A DNA stretch of 64,000 nucleotides. It comes from Siniperca chuatsi. Lineage: Eukaryota; Chordata; Actinopteri; Centrarchiformes; Sinipercidae. Every line of letters starts with the position of its first letter. Position 1 is the stretch's first letter. Below, piece by piece: positions 18,854-33,600 of this stretch. Both the position numbers and the translations under genes were made by a program. Location: contig NC_058046.1 in assembly GCF_020085105.1 (NCBI RefSeq), forward strand, positions 8,346,675 to 8,410,674, given 5' to 3'. Under the pieces are notes generated by a model. The model was not told the DNA's origin, made no database searches, and saw only the letters and a program-made list of their open reading frames with translations.

Positions 18854-20764
18854 CTAAAGCCGAGGACAAAGAAGCGAATGAGAGAAAGACAGGAGAGAAA
18901 TGTCACACAGAGTGGGCATATGGTGGAATGTTACCGGAAGTTCTGGGGAGATCGGACTCATTGATCAAGTTACCTGTTAGGTTATTGATTACAGATGCAC
19001 CACAGTCACCTTTCATCCCTGGTCGATCGTTTGTTTTTTACTTAATATCTCTCAAAAAATGCAGCCCCGTCTGGCAGTTAAACATGTGATTGACACAGAA
19101 TATGATCATGGCCAGATTAACCTACTAGGGGCCCCCTGCGCAAAAATTAACCTCTGTTCCACACTCTGCTCTCTGTACAATGTATGCAGTTTTTCTATAA
19201 TGTAATACTACCTGGCCTCAGATTTCCAGTGTGGTCATTTGATTCAAAACCTTTATTTAGGAATATGTGCAAAAGAAGCACAAGATCTAAAAATGGGATT
19301 TTGATATGTCCGTATGATGTCACTTCATACTGTGCTTTAGTGGTAAATGGACTGCATTTACAGTATATAGCGCTGTTTTACCAAAGCTCTTCACAATTTG
19401 CCTCTCATTCACCCATTCAAACACACACTCGCAGACCGATGGCAGCGAGCTACTACGCAAGGTGCTGGCCTGACCATTGGAGCAATTTGGGGTTCAGTGT
19501 TTTGCTCAAGGACACTTCGACACAAGCACAAGCCAGCTTTAGAGTCCCTGGAGTTCTGGGGCCTGCGTCAGTTGCATGCTTTGCGCGGTTGGTAATCCAG
19601 CCTTGAATATTATGAAGAATCATGTACTGTTCTGAATCAACAGGGGCTGCATTCCATAAGAGGAGACCGCAGTGGGGGATTAGCATTTCAGCCAAATCTC
19701 TTTCAAAGAAAATGGCTACTAGCTGCTCAAAAAGTCCCTGTAGGTTTCCAGATGACTTCATATTCTAAATCAGTGATTCCCAAACTTTTCAGCCTGTGAC
19801 CTCTTGAAATTAAGCAATAACTATTTGTAGCATATGTCTACATGTTGTGAGGAGTTAGCCAAAGAGTAAATTTCCTCATCGACTAATTTAATTGAATAGC
19901 TTTTAGAGGCTTGAGGTGGTCAAATTATTCAGTAATTCACAAGAAAATGCAAATATTAGTGCAAAGTGTGAAAAAAACAAACATGGGAGGAGCCACTGTT
20001 CTAAACTGCACCAAATACTTCATTTAATCAATGGATGTAAAAAAGTTGCCAGGTTTGTTGTTAGTTCTTGAGAGATAAAGCCACCAGGGGGCTCTGACAA
20101 GCTGCTAAATCACGTTTAACAATAACATTAACGCAACAATTATGGGAAAACTAGTACTTAGTATGTGAACAAGTACTTTTTATTAGTAAAAAGTTAGTCT
20201 TTCTACTTTGGATGTCACATAATATCACTCAACATACAGTAGCATAAATATAACCGTGCACTACCCAGCATTATAATCTATTTGGGATGCAGGGGTGATT
20301 TTGGTAAATGTGTTTGCATCTCTCAACAAGGTAAGCTGACCAGTGGGCCAATCTCCTAAGAACATTCCTATAGGGGATACAGGTGTATAGAGAGAGTAGA
20401 CAGAGGCAGGTGGAGAGAGAGGGTGGTGGGTTTGGATGGTTCTCTGTGGTGGTTAATGGTTTCAGAGAGAAAGGGAGCTGGGATGGGTGTTTCTCCTGAG
20501 TCAGTTAACCGTGGCATGGAATGGCTCAGCATGGCGTAGTCGGGTTAGTGCAGGATGAAACAGCGAGATGGCGCAGCTCGGGCTCACCTCTAAGGCAGGA
20601 GGGGGGGTACCACAGGGGAGAAAGGGTGGTACGGAAGCTGAGAAAGGCCACTAGATCAGAAACCACAAGAGCCAAACAGTAAAGAGCCCTGAGGAGGCAA
20701 ACTGTGGGCAGGGAGAAGAGAGAGGAAAGAGCTGCTAGTTACAGATGAGGGAGGGGAGGGAGGG

Positions 20765-20813
<49 letters not shown>

Positions 20814-22642
20814 ACACACACACAGTGTCCTCATGCTACATATGTAATATGCTTCCTTACTGACACCCATTACAGACAAGCAACTGACATACACCCTCAG
20901 AAGTTAATTGAGTGGTTTAGTGTATGTGCACAGGTTAAAATAGACAAGTTAACAACAAGTTACAGGAAAGGGAAGGAAAATGGACAAACTGTTCTAGAAG
21001 TTAGTGTCATTACATTCTTATATACATTATGTAATAGTCTGCTTACTTCATCATTTAATTCATCTAAAGTTGGATGAAAGAAATTCATCCAGACACTACA
21101 TTTACATTACAGCTTTATTTATGTAACATCATTAGGTATTCCAAAATACTACAAAAGGACTATTGGGCTTTTACTAATATTTCGCTTGTAACCTTTGACC
21201 CACCTGCCAAGCCTCCAGTTGCTGCGACAGGTTGAGCTTCTGTTGGATGGCGTCCAGGAGCTGGCTATTCAGAGACATGATGTCTATTTTACACTTGGCC
21301 AGCTCCATCTCCACCGCTTTCTTCCTGCAAGAGACACAGAGAGAGCAACTAGAGACATCCTGCTCGCATGAAGGCCCCATAGAAACTCTGCTTCAATGAA
21401 TGTAGAATAACTCTTTAATAATAATAGTAATAATAATAGTTCAACATTTTGGTAAACATGCTTATTCAATTTCTTGAAGAGAGTTAGATGAGAAGATTGG
21501 TAAATATAAGGCTACAGCTTAGCTTAGCATAAAGACTGGCAGGGGAAAACAGCTAGCCTGCCTCTGTCCAGTGGTAACAGAATCCACCTACCAGCACCTC
21601 TAAAGCTCACTAATTAACACGTTATGGTTACAAGCTCATGGTGACAACAAGACTCCAGGAAGTCACTGCTCCCAGCCAAGAAATAGTCTGGCACATAGCC
21701 CCCGTAAAGCCACGACTTGTTGTTTTTTACAAATTTTTTGTAAGGATTTAACAAACAAGATATAACATGTTTTATAATTTATTTTTAACAGCTAACTCAG
21801 CAAGAAAACAAATACATGTATTTCCTAAAAAAATATCCTAGTCAAACTATACCTTTAAGCAAGAGCAGAGAATGACAATATCTATAATCTGTATCTATCT
21901 AACCCCTGTTTGGACAAAAAGGGCAGATTTAAAGGACAATTTTGGTTCATTAATGGGGGGGGGTCATTAATATCGTAGGTCTGGCCATCATTTCTATCAG
22001 TTATGATAACATTATGCTCAAGAAAGTAATTTCTGATAACTAGGAATACGGCAACATTCCTACAATGACGTCGTACATTGCACAGGAAACTGTGTGTGCA
22101 CAAATGTTCAGCAAGTCGAACTGTAAACTGTGACAGTTTGGGTAAGTTTAAGGGTTGCAACCGTAATCCCAGATCTCAGCAATTCACTTGTTGAGTACAA
22201 TGTTAATATTACTAGCAGGAATATTTGCCAAAACTATAAAATAAGACCCAAATTGTGATAAACTGGAATTATCCTTTAAACTTGACATTACATTGACAAA
22301 GAAAGTGTTAGCTGCCTGCGAAATTCATCATATTTGCATATGTGATGTGGTCCTACTTGGCTATGGCGTCGTCTCTGTCTCTGATAGCACTCTGGAGCTG
22401 CTCGCTGGGTTCTCGGATTTCAGCCATCGTCTTCATACGCTCGTTCTCCTCCCGGAGAGAGCTCATCTCTACAGAAAGCAGCGCCATCTGCAGGTCACAT
22501 GGCAGAATGACACAGATGTGTGAGACGCAGGCCTTATAAATTCAAGATTGCACCCTGTCTCTAAATGTCAACATTATACAGAAGGGCGCTCATGTGTGAG
22601 GCTGATGTTTAGTTGACCCAGTTCCTCAGGAGAACACAATGA

Positions 22643-22677
<35 letters not shown>

Positions 22678-25600
22678 CTTAGTTTGTGTAAATCATGTAC
22701 ATTGGCATTTCAAACCCACGGGAGAGAGTGAGCTGTCCTGGCAGAAAGACGACAAGGTTGAAGCAATGTCCTATATTACAAACAACATCAAGTTCACATT
22801 GGCATACAAACTGGTGAGGACTACATCTGCATCACTAGGTCATCTAAACGTTATTCTTAGACACTCCTTAATGCAATGTGGAAAGACTGGGTGTCTGACA
22901 CTTTTCTTTTCACATGCTTAACAGCAGAGCCTTGGTGTGAAGATTTCTGCCTTCTGCTCACGTTTTCACCTCTTTATGTATCACCTGATCTCTTATTGTA
23001 TGTTTCACTGATGTGCACATCCATAGCATGTGTATGTGTGCGCACACGTGCAGTTATGTTACTGAAGCCAGTACCTGATTGTGCAGCTGTAGCACCTCCT
23101 CATCATTGCTGCGCGTTTTGTCCTGCTCAGCTTCGTACAGCTCTCTGACCTCCCTCAGCTCCTCTCCCAGCTTCCTCACCTGCTCCTCCAGAGCCTCCTC
23201 ATCACTGCGCCGTGAGCCCTTTCAACACACAGCACACACCACTTCAAAACACTCACTGTACACATATGTGCTATTACCACCCACAGTTTATTATTGTAAA
23301 ATAGGCCAGCAGAGGCTCCATCCCATGTAAGTATTATTAAAAGTATAATTAATTAAAATTTTATGTGTTTTGAAAAGTGTTGGCATAAAGCTTTCTGTTT
23401 TCACTTGGAAACAAAATCCCTTTTCTGTGACTAAATAGTAACATCAGAGCAGAGAGCAGGAGGATCTCAGGTCAGTTGTGTAAGGGGCTTACTGTGTTAC
23501 TGTGTGTCAATTCATTTACAAAACAAGCTTAATTCCCCTGGTACTACTATATAATTTCCTGGTTCTTTCTTGAAAACTAAAATAAAAGAGTGGGTGCTTA
23601 CTGTAGTGTCTAGGACTATTGTCTCTATTTCCTCTATAATAATACCAAATTACATAGTTCTTCCAGTGAAATTATTACAAAATTACTAAAGCCCTAAAAT
23701 TAGGCATTACCTCACTTTTTATATAGAGACTATTTTGACAGTGCTGACTAGTTGCCAGTGTGTTGTCCATTACCGTGGACTCGTTACCATCCAGCAGATT
23801 CTGTGTTAGCCTCCGTAGCTCTAGCAGGCTGGTGTGGAGGCTCCCAGTAGGCACATCCTTGGCTGAGGACGTCTCCGAGGACTCGTCCATGGAAGAGTCA
23901 GTGGACAGCGCAGAGTCTGTGACGTCGTTTCCCCGGAGATGGGAGCAGAGAGAGCGAACTTCACAGTAGGCCTCCCATAGCTGAAGACGCAGCTAAACAG
24001 ACAAGCAGGGGGGAAGAGTGTTTAGAAAAGCACAGCAAAGTATTTGACAGGCATTGTAGCGGTCTTCAAACACAATCCTACTATAACTACCTGCTCTCTC
24101 TCCTGCTCCTGCTCCTCCTGCTCCATGCTCTGTTCTATCTCACACAGCAGACTGGACGGGTGCGGGGTGAGGCTTTGGAGGCTGTGCTCCTCCGTCAACT
24201 CCTCCAGTCGAGCAGTCAGCTGCCTGTGAGACACCTGAACCTCCTGGAGCTCCAGCTGGCTCTGCCGTAACTGGACAGAACAGAGGAAGCAAAACTGTAG
24301 CTTAACAGTGCAAAGTATACATTAAGCACCTGTAGAGATCTGACGGGTCAGTTGACTACTTCAAGGACAAATTGCGGTGTGTATACACAAAAACAGCTAT
24401 GTAGAAGGTAATTTACTCATATTATCTACAGAGGTTGTAGCTATTCCTCAGAAATTTGAGATCTAACAGTCCTGCTGCATTCATGTGTCTGTACCTGTAG
24501 GTCCTTCTCGTGACACTGCCTCTCAAACACCAGCGTTCTTTCTCTGAGGTCGTCCACTGTATTCTGCAGGAGCTCATTCTCCTCCAGCATAGCGTGCACC
24601 CGACGTTCCAGCTCCATCTTCCTCTCCGACAGCATCTTAATCTAATATGTCAAACAGCACCAGTTAGTTACCGCGCTGTGGGAAATAGGCATTCATTGGA
24701 GAAACTGAGCATTGTTTAGATTTCCTGGTCAATAATGAACATATGGGCAGCTATGGACCTGATTAAAGGCTAAATTTTGTTGTTTTCCTGACTCTAACAC
24801 AAGCTGGGCTCTTACACAAGATTAAAAAGAACTCCCACTGGTCTTAAGAATGTGTGTTGCCTAGCACGGGCGTAGGCGTCAGTTGCCACCCTCGTCTTCA
24901 GGAATGTCTTGATGATATGTTAGCGTCTTCACAAAGCTTGATATCAGCTTACTCCTTACCATACGTGTGTAACGGCCTTCTACTGAAGGCAAGCATTGCA
25001 GCAACACCACATATTCCTTTTTGCTGTCCCTTGTAGCTGCTTGAGCAGCTTTCCCCTTTAAACAAACATCAGTTCTTGTTCATTTTTATCCCTCCTGCTT
25101 TTGACCTACATCTGGTAACCTACTTCAGTTACCAGCTTACATGTGGATCCGTTGTTTTCACTACCATATGAGCATCCACATAGCCAGGTTCTGGATATTT
25201 TTGGGCTGCTATAGTCTCTGTCTTTACACAAATAGGGCAAAAAGCCCTTAGTCATCACCACAGGTCATATAAAGGCAAAGCGTTAGAAAAGTGGGAGCAC
25301 CCAGACATTGCAGTATCTCAGCTAAATATAGAGCGGTAGCCTTTTCTCCCAATTATAGCGCAGGATCTGCAGTGTGGGTGTTTTCTGCCTGGCTTTGAAG
25401 AGAAGCTACGAGGAAATCTGAATTGTTGTTATGCTCTAACAGTACCTTTGTTCATGACATATCTGGCTGATATACATGGCACAACTGACATCACAACACA
25501 TCTCATGCTCCGATAACCAAGCATGTTTTTCATGCTTGGTTATCGGAGGAAACAGGGATTGCCATAAGGTTGTGGAAATGTCGAATAGGGATTTTTTAAT

Positions 25601-27617
25601 TTCTAAATATATAAATAAATAATTGTTTGGCCTCTATTCCCTTTAACTTTAGGTGACAACATAAGAGCTGAGTTTCTTTAACAGTACAAGACATTAAATG
25701 TAAAATGCAACAGTATTACAGTTATATAAGGACAAAAGAGTCAGTATTTCATTCAGCATGAGATAATCAATAATCTACACTATGAAATTATGGCACTTTG
25801 CCCTATCATCAACTCATTTAATTGCAAATTCAAAGTAAAAAATTGTGCAATCCTTGTTTCTATTATTTTACAAGGCGTTACATGCAGCATGCAGTCTGGC
25901 CGACAGACAGCGTTCGGTAACCACTCACTTCTAGCCCTTGCTGCTCCAACCAAGAGGGAAGGAGGGTCAAGGAAGGAGGAACGGGTGAGGAGGGAGATAA
26001 AGATTACAGAAAGAGAGGAAAAGATAAAGTTTGAGAGAAATCCCACATCTGCCCTGACAGAATAAACACTTCCTAGAAATGCTATTAGTATGGTAGGTGA
26101 AAGGTGAACACTATCCTCCTCTGAAAAATAGGACATTTGGTGAATGCAGTGTTTCCCTTTAGTGGGATTTTATTCCACTTATTTTCACCAGAAACTCCAA
26201 ATTCAAAGCGACACTATGTAACTTTTGCAGAAGAGCAGCTATTGTGACCACAAGTGGTAATTGCATGATAATGGGACATTGAATGTTCCTTTATTTCCTA
26301 AAATTCTTTTGGATCAACTGATTTAAAGACATCATCATTAGGCGTCCTGACTGAGAGTGAGTGGAATGGGATGTCTCCTAATGAGGTATGGTGTGTTTAC
26401 ATTGAAATTATTATCTGTAAGATACTAAAACATAATATTGTATGGAAGAGTCATAAATAAGCTAACTGCCTTGGTAAAGTCAGCTACACAGCAATAGCTA
26501 TCTCAAGTTTGCTAACGTTAGCTAACATTCCCCACCATTAGCTACTGGTCATACCACAACAAGTAAGACTGTAGCAGCAACACTCCTGAGTGTATTGAAT
26601 TGAACAAGGGTGCGTTTTATTGTTACTGAATTTAACTGTTTATTTGTATGAGGAAGAATATGTTATTTCTTCTTTCAAGAGTTACATAGTCTCGTTTTAA
26701 CTTCTCTTGGGATCTGTTGTCACCTTAGGTACTCAGGCTTCTCGCTGAGGACCGAGAACTGCAAACAGGTGACATTATTTTTGTAAATCAAAAGTACCTA
26801 GCTCTACTTTAGCTTTTGGTGGGTCTGTGTGCACTCTAAAAAGTACAATTCAGTCAACTGTACTTGGTATAAAGTGATGTATGATGGCAAAATGGTACTG
26901 ATAGCAGCTCACCTCAGCCTGTAGAGTCTCTAGTCGTGTCATGTGCTGGCTTGTAGACATACTCTTCTCCCTGAAGTCGTCCCGTAATGAATGGACCTGA
27001 GTGGACAGCTGCCTCTCCACCTCTGCAGCCTGGATGGAGAGAGACAGACAGACAGGACAGAGAGAAAAATAGTGAGTCCACATTGCCTCCACCAATTTAG
27101 CACTGCATTCCTATAACACTGTCAGACTCACGATTTAGATTAAACAAAAGTGTTTAAAAACAACAAAATGCTAGTAGCGGCTAATGTAGTCTTGAGCCAC
27201 GGACCTCAAGCAGAGATGAGGAGCGGGCTACAGAGGTCTGGTAAGCTCACTTCTTTCCAACTCCACACCCCCAGATTTTGATCTTCTTCAAACTTGTAGT
27301 CTTCAGCCCCAACTGACACCGACTCAAGTGACTGTCACTGGAGTCAATTTATCAGACTGCAGACACGCAGCTCCCTCTTGAGACACTAAAGGCTTTATAC
27401 AACTTTTTTCACATATTCAATAGAAGAGATAGATTCAAACAGACTTTTATGTGTAAAATTCTCCTTTAATTATTGTTCATGGTAATGTTGCCATGACCAA
27501 CAACACATTGTTAAAGGGTTACACTGACTCCTCTGTTAACATAAAAAGATTGCACAGCAATCTGCTGTGTTCCCTTACTAAGATGAGGTGACTCATTGGA
27601 GTCTGACAGCAAGTGTA

Positions 27618-27659
<42 letters not shown>

Positions 27660-30600
27660 CATGCATAAACACACTGATATTATGTACTATATTTATGACT
27701 ATATACTCAGTGTTACTGACATAGTGTTACTTGTAAATCAGCCCTCCCAGTCTGTTCCTGTAAATGGTGCATTTTATAGCTGTTCCTCCGAAAGCCCAAT
27801 TTTACCCAAAATGTCAGGGCCCTTTTTAAAAGCCTCAAATAGTTCACTGCTCAGTAGTATCTGTGCAGTCCGGCCCAGCAGCAGGCTGGTCAGTTGAGCT
27901 TATTGGAGAGATGGGATCAGGCCACGCAGAGCCTGGCTGAGCTTCTTAGCATAGAGCTGCACTCAGGAAGCTACCGTTCACTTTATCATCACTGCCATGG
28001 CAACAGCAAAATCCTAAAAACCACTCACTTTTTATAGCTCACTGAGGAGACTAAACATATACTTAATATGTCAAAAACACTGTAAGAAATTAAGTAACTG
28101 ATCTGCACACTGGACACAAATTCCATTTTTATTACTGTGGCAAGCAGTCCTCAACTCTGAGGGAATCAGCTCACCTGTTTGAGTTCAAATTATCATGATT
28201 TTTCCAGTTTCTCTTTCAGTCACTTGGTGCTGACTGAAAATTGAGATGATTTATATCAATCTGAAGTACAGCCTGTAGGTGGCACAACACACTGCTGCAG
28301 CTTCTCAAGAAGCTCATAGAGAGATGTGAGGAGGCTCAACAGCTGGTCGTGTGGATTCATTAGCTTACTTCAGTTCACGTCTGTCCTTAGGTAACACTGG
28401 TTGTAGTATGTGTTCTGCTGGGAGTCTCTGGAAAGGACGAGCTGCCAGAATGGCTCTGCTTCAGCTTTATCGTTCCAGGGCTCCACTCTGAACAGTAACT
28501 AATAATGTAGCACTCTGGAAGCACTGTGACTGATATGTTGTAAACCTGTGTGATTTTCATAGCAGAACTGTGGTCAAACTGGAAATAAGGAATGTCAATA
28601 GACCTATGCATGCCAAAGGTTCAAAATACATAAAATGTTTCTTATACAATGGTAGAAGTTATCATATATCTGCAAATTTTAAATTTACAATAAATGAATG
28701 AATCACCCACCTCCCAGTGCAATGTTATTCCAGAAATGACACACACGTTATGCATTCCAAAGGTACACAGCCCTAAAACCATAATATATGGCAATAACAT
28801 AATTACAAAATTACTTATTTTATCAAAATTACCAAAATGTTGGTTGTTAATTTATTTCACAATGAAAAATTTTATCTCTTCCCTGTATACCTATTAGACC
28901 TGAATTAAATAATGACTGCAAAGTAACTATTCTAATATGGAATATATGCAACTCTGTGTACACCCGGTACTCAAATCAGGTTAAACAAAAGCTAAGAGAA
29001 AGGTATCACTGCTCTATGTATCATACTCAAAGATGGGAAATGTATGAGCTTTCAGGACTTACAGGTGACACATGGTCTGGGAAATCAAGATTTCTACAAT
29101 TCAACTATTTTATGAATGACATAAGGACCAACCTGCACACAGATATGAATCGTATAACTAAATTGGGTGAAAGCAGAGGAAGCTTAACCGTAAACATTAA
29201 AAATGAGAATCTGAGTTGAATATTGCAATTTTAGATGAAGAATGGTACAAGATGTGTGTAACACAATGTACCATAAAAGACATTGTGGGATATGCCATTC
29301 ATGCCAAACAACTGTGCTATGACATACCAAGGGAATACTGAGAAGGTTTCACAAGAAATAGACAGATACTTGTTGGCAAAAATGTTGGTTCTAGCCAGCA
29401 AAAAAAATGGTAAAACAAGAAATTGGTATAAAGCTGATCCTCCAGGAAAAGAGCAGGCTTGATATTGTTCAGGAAATGTGCTTGATGAAAAAGTTGACCT
29501 ATCTTTTATAGTTAAAGGAAATATTTTTGACAGAAATTGGGGAAAAGTGGACACAGTGACACAGGACGCTAAACATGCTACTTAACTGTTTGGGAAACAG
29601 ATGTGAGGTCAGTGGAGGCCAGTGCAGCGGCAGGTCACAGTGGTAATGTGACATCTGAACACTGGCCCAACACACTGACAGATTGAGATCATGTCAAGTT
29701 GACCGCAGATTGCAGATAGTCACTTAATCTGCACATAAATTCCTCAGATCCCAGATCAAGCATTATCAGCACGACAGGACAAATAGGGGCAAATCAGACT
29801 GCTGCGCGGAATCCAGGGTAGCAAAGTAGGGCTCAGCAGAGAGACACGTTCCTTTACAGCCTCTTTACTCTGATATTTATGTGAGCAAATACTGTAAATT
29901 CACTTTCCAGAGGAGGGCTGAAACTTGAAAAGTAGAAAGCACTCCTGTTGATTCAGTTGCAGGCTGTCTGTGGCTTTGGAACATGATCTAGCAGATATGA
30001 CTGCAGGTGCATCACCGGTCTTTGGTGGCACAACCTAGCATCAAACTATCTGCATCCTTATGCCATTCTGTAGAGCACATTCCCATGGTAACAATACATG
30101 GAGTTTCAATTTGCATGTCGGTCTGGTTGTTATAGCAACCAGGGAGAAGTGGGATTGGTGGAGCTGCGACTTGTGGTCTCAATGCTTCTGGTATTTTCCT
30201 TAGTCACTTTCACAGAGTGCTGCCTTGTCTAGACTTATGGAGGATGGGTAAACCTACGTTCAAACGGTTGCATAACAAATACTCAGAGTGACAATACATG
30301 CCAATCAGAGAGCTGATCCTGAGAGCAACAGCTACCTTGGGCTGATGGGAGGCAGACGTTATGTGCTCCAGTGACTGGATGTGATCGAAGCTAATAGCTG
30401 GACAGATGCCCAGGGACCGTGTTCAACACTGGCTAGAGGTTGTAAGGGGAAGTGAAACTGAATTCTGTGCAGAGTGTGATGTGGATACACTGTACTGATG
30501 AGACACAGACATAACATAGGATGCCAGAGTTCTGCTTTTCTCATTCAAAACACTTCACATTACACCTTGCTTGTTAAATAGTTGTAAATAACAAGTCAAA

Positions 30601-33600
30601 AAATGGAATTACTCTTCCTCTATAGCCTCAAATAAACAACTTTGATGAGTCACCGGAGGCTGCTGTCAATGTTTAATTAAGTAAATTCTAGAGGTTGAGG
30701 GAAGTAGAATTGACTATGGCCATAAAACATGCAGACACTTATGCTGGAGTCAGTGCATCCCTGGGCTTCTCTGAGCATGTGTGGTAATGTGTGGTAATTA
30801 GAGAAAGGTCCCCCTCCTGCTTGTTCACTCTGATCAGTTTAAACCTGAGGCGACTGGCTGTTTTCACATTCAAGACCCATACAGACCAGCACACACCTCC
30901 TAGGCTCTACTCCTGGATCAGTGGGAACCTATTTTCTCTGGATGTATTGAATATAATGTATAGTTTTATCGCCCAGTATTGAAAAATTCACGCACACATG
31001 CACACACCCACACCCAAAGAGGAATAGCAACAGGGGGTATTTGTGTCACCCCAGGATAAGATGTGACGACAAAATTTCTAGATCTTCTTTGCCCAAATAT
31101 CTAAGTTACCTGCTGTTATTAATTAAGTAGAGTATGGACTGGAGTTGTTTTGGTTCCTGACTGAATGCATATGGCAAGGCTATTAGCACGGATTATAGCC
31201 TAATCCCCCCAGCGCTGTTATCTTATCTTAATGACTTACATCACTTCCTATGGAGTGCCCTTCCTTCTCAAGGTCATCCCACTGCAGGCAATTGAAGGCT
31301 CTGTTAAGAACTGATTCCTGAGTTGTTAGGAGGGTGATACACTGTTTTGTTAATCTAATCTTTGGCTACAAGGTTTGCTTTAGAAATCACAAAAAATTAC
31401 TTATTTATCAATAAATAAATACATACACACATACATAAATGCTGAAATAAACTTAGAAATAAATTAATAAGTGGCTGATTTTTAAAATTCAGATAAATAA
31501 ATAAAATCTGAGATTAACACATAAATAATTAGATGCAAATCTAATCCATTTCTATAAATCTACATTTTTTTATTTCTGTTTTTATATATTTATGCTTCTA
31601 TTCATTTCTGATGATTTATTAATTAAAATATTTATCTATTTGTTTGTTCACTGATGAATAAGTACGTCATTATTCGTCCTCCATAGTCATGATGAGCACA
31701 ATATTCTTACTGTGGTGTAGTAATGGCAGCCACAAGCTGGTTTATCTGCTCCTCCTGTTTGTGTGTTATTGTAAACCCAGCGGCTGTGGATGTGGTTGTT
31801 CTGTCAATTAGGAGCCTGGTCCTCAATCGATGTGTCTATTGTCCAGCCACCACTCTCTGAAATGTGATTTCCAGCAGGCACATGCATGTGCTATGCCATA
31901 GTTTTGGACAGGGCTTACAGGAGGCCACATACGGACCGATTTAGCTCATAACAAGACTGTTCCGGTTAAAGAGTTAACTATTATGAGAAACAGGGAGGGC
32001 AGATGAAAATAGCAGGCCTCCAGTGGCATCACTACGGCAGGGTTTCCGCATGGGAGTGTTACATTCCCTCCATTTACTCAGAGCTGTAAACAGTTAACAT
32101 TACTTAGCCACAGCCCATTGCTAAGTAATGAGCACAGACAGATAGAGATAATTGAATTGAATTGAGAAAGAGAGAGAGAGAAAGAGAAGAAAGTAAGACA
32201 GACAGAGAGAAAGAAGGATAAAATGAGAGAGAAAGCGAGCACTGTGGCTGACCTCATTTATTCTATTACCCAGCAGGTCTCCCTCTGTCTGCCCAATTCA
32301 CTGAATCATGAGATCTGGATCAATACATTCAATTAGGTCTCATAAATTTCACTGAGTCACAAGGTCCACAAAATATGCTCTCACCAAAACACAATATAGA
32401 CCACTTTCAGGGAATATCCTTATAGATTCCCACACCCAGGTTTCAATTCAATTAAATGCAGTTTAATTATGCTAAGTGCCTGCTCTTGCTTAGATCCATA
32501 GCGATTGACCAGTCCAGAACAGTCCTTGATTGCAATGTGATGATGGTGTTGGGGCAAGATGGGGCAGGAGGCTGATTTAATCTGACCAAGACGAGTAGGA
32601 GAGCTGCTCTGCACAGCAGCGAGATGGGGGTTAAAATCCACCGCACAGAGCCTACTCCTCCCTGAGCAGCGTGTGCCTGACAGCAGATCATATCTTCTCC
32701 CAGGAAGGGAAACAACACACACAACACACAAGTGTGAGCGTCGCCATAGTCAGCCTTGCTGACGGTGTTATCAGCGCACCTGCACAGGCTTGTCAACCCT
32801 TGTATACACAGCTCTGAGGCAGCCTGAAATATAGCCTTGGCACCCACTGCCAACCTACCTAGCAGCTGACAACACTCTGATGCCTCTGTTTATGGCCCTT
32901 AAGTTGTTATAACGGTCTTACAGGTGTTTGTATCGTATATCCCTCTGACAGGCAAGGCAGCATGACATAGTCCTGCTCTTGGAAAGCAAGCTCATTGCTG
33001 TAACATATCAGTTGTAAAGTGTGTTTCAGTGATATGTATCTTTTCAGTTTTGATAAATATAACATAATATATAGCGACAAAGCATGTTATTTCTCCTAGT
33101 GTGGAAATAAAGCCACCATTGAAGGCACAGGACGTGGACAAATGAACAAGAAAACAATGGCTATAATCCAGGCTAATCCCACAATAACACACTATAGTCT
33201 CAAAGAGTACAAAATAGTTAAACGACACCTCTCTTTCTTACATGGTAAGAAAGAGAAAAAAAGCTTCACAAAGATAATTCATTGCAGAGCTCTTGTATTG
33301 TTACACCTAAGGGACCTCTCTGTATGGATAAAGTGTCCTTGTTTTGGTGTAGATGGAGCAGACTGAGGTGTTGCAGGTGAGGCACTGAGCTCCTTAGCAG
33401 AGATTAATCAGCTGTAGCTACAAACATTAGCGCTCTCATCTCCATCAATCTGCATCTACTGGCAATCTCAGTTTTTTCTGACTTTTGTACAGTACATCAG
33501 ATCAACAAGGATATACCCTCTAGTCCTCATGCCAGCCCTGAGTGCTGCCATATGTATGTATGTATTTATCTATCTGTCTGTCTGTCCATCAATCAATCTG

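Larger units (their letters stand above)
18854..21203 (-). other. bicdl1: bicdl1 intron 9
   Basis: 2.35-kb intron. Contains a known fish repeat at about 19341-19523 and a long CA repeat at 20767-20808. No coding signal. Confidence 0.7.
24642..26912 (-). other. bicdl1: bicdl1 intron 3
   Basis: 2.3-kb intron carrying the perfect hairpin at 25508-25548 and a TIR element at 26205-26697. The open frames at 25780-26136 show no family likeness. Confidence 0.7.

Noticed and set aside
18557..18964. 135-codon + strand open frame
   Set aside because: It is antisense to the last bicdl1 exon. The minus reading matches BICDR1.
25508..25548. The perfect hairpin as a microRNA precursor
   Set aside because: The stem is only 18 bp and the whole hairpin 41 nt, shorter than typical pre-miRNAs of about 60 nt or more.
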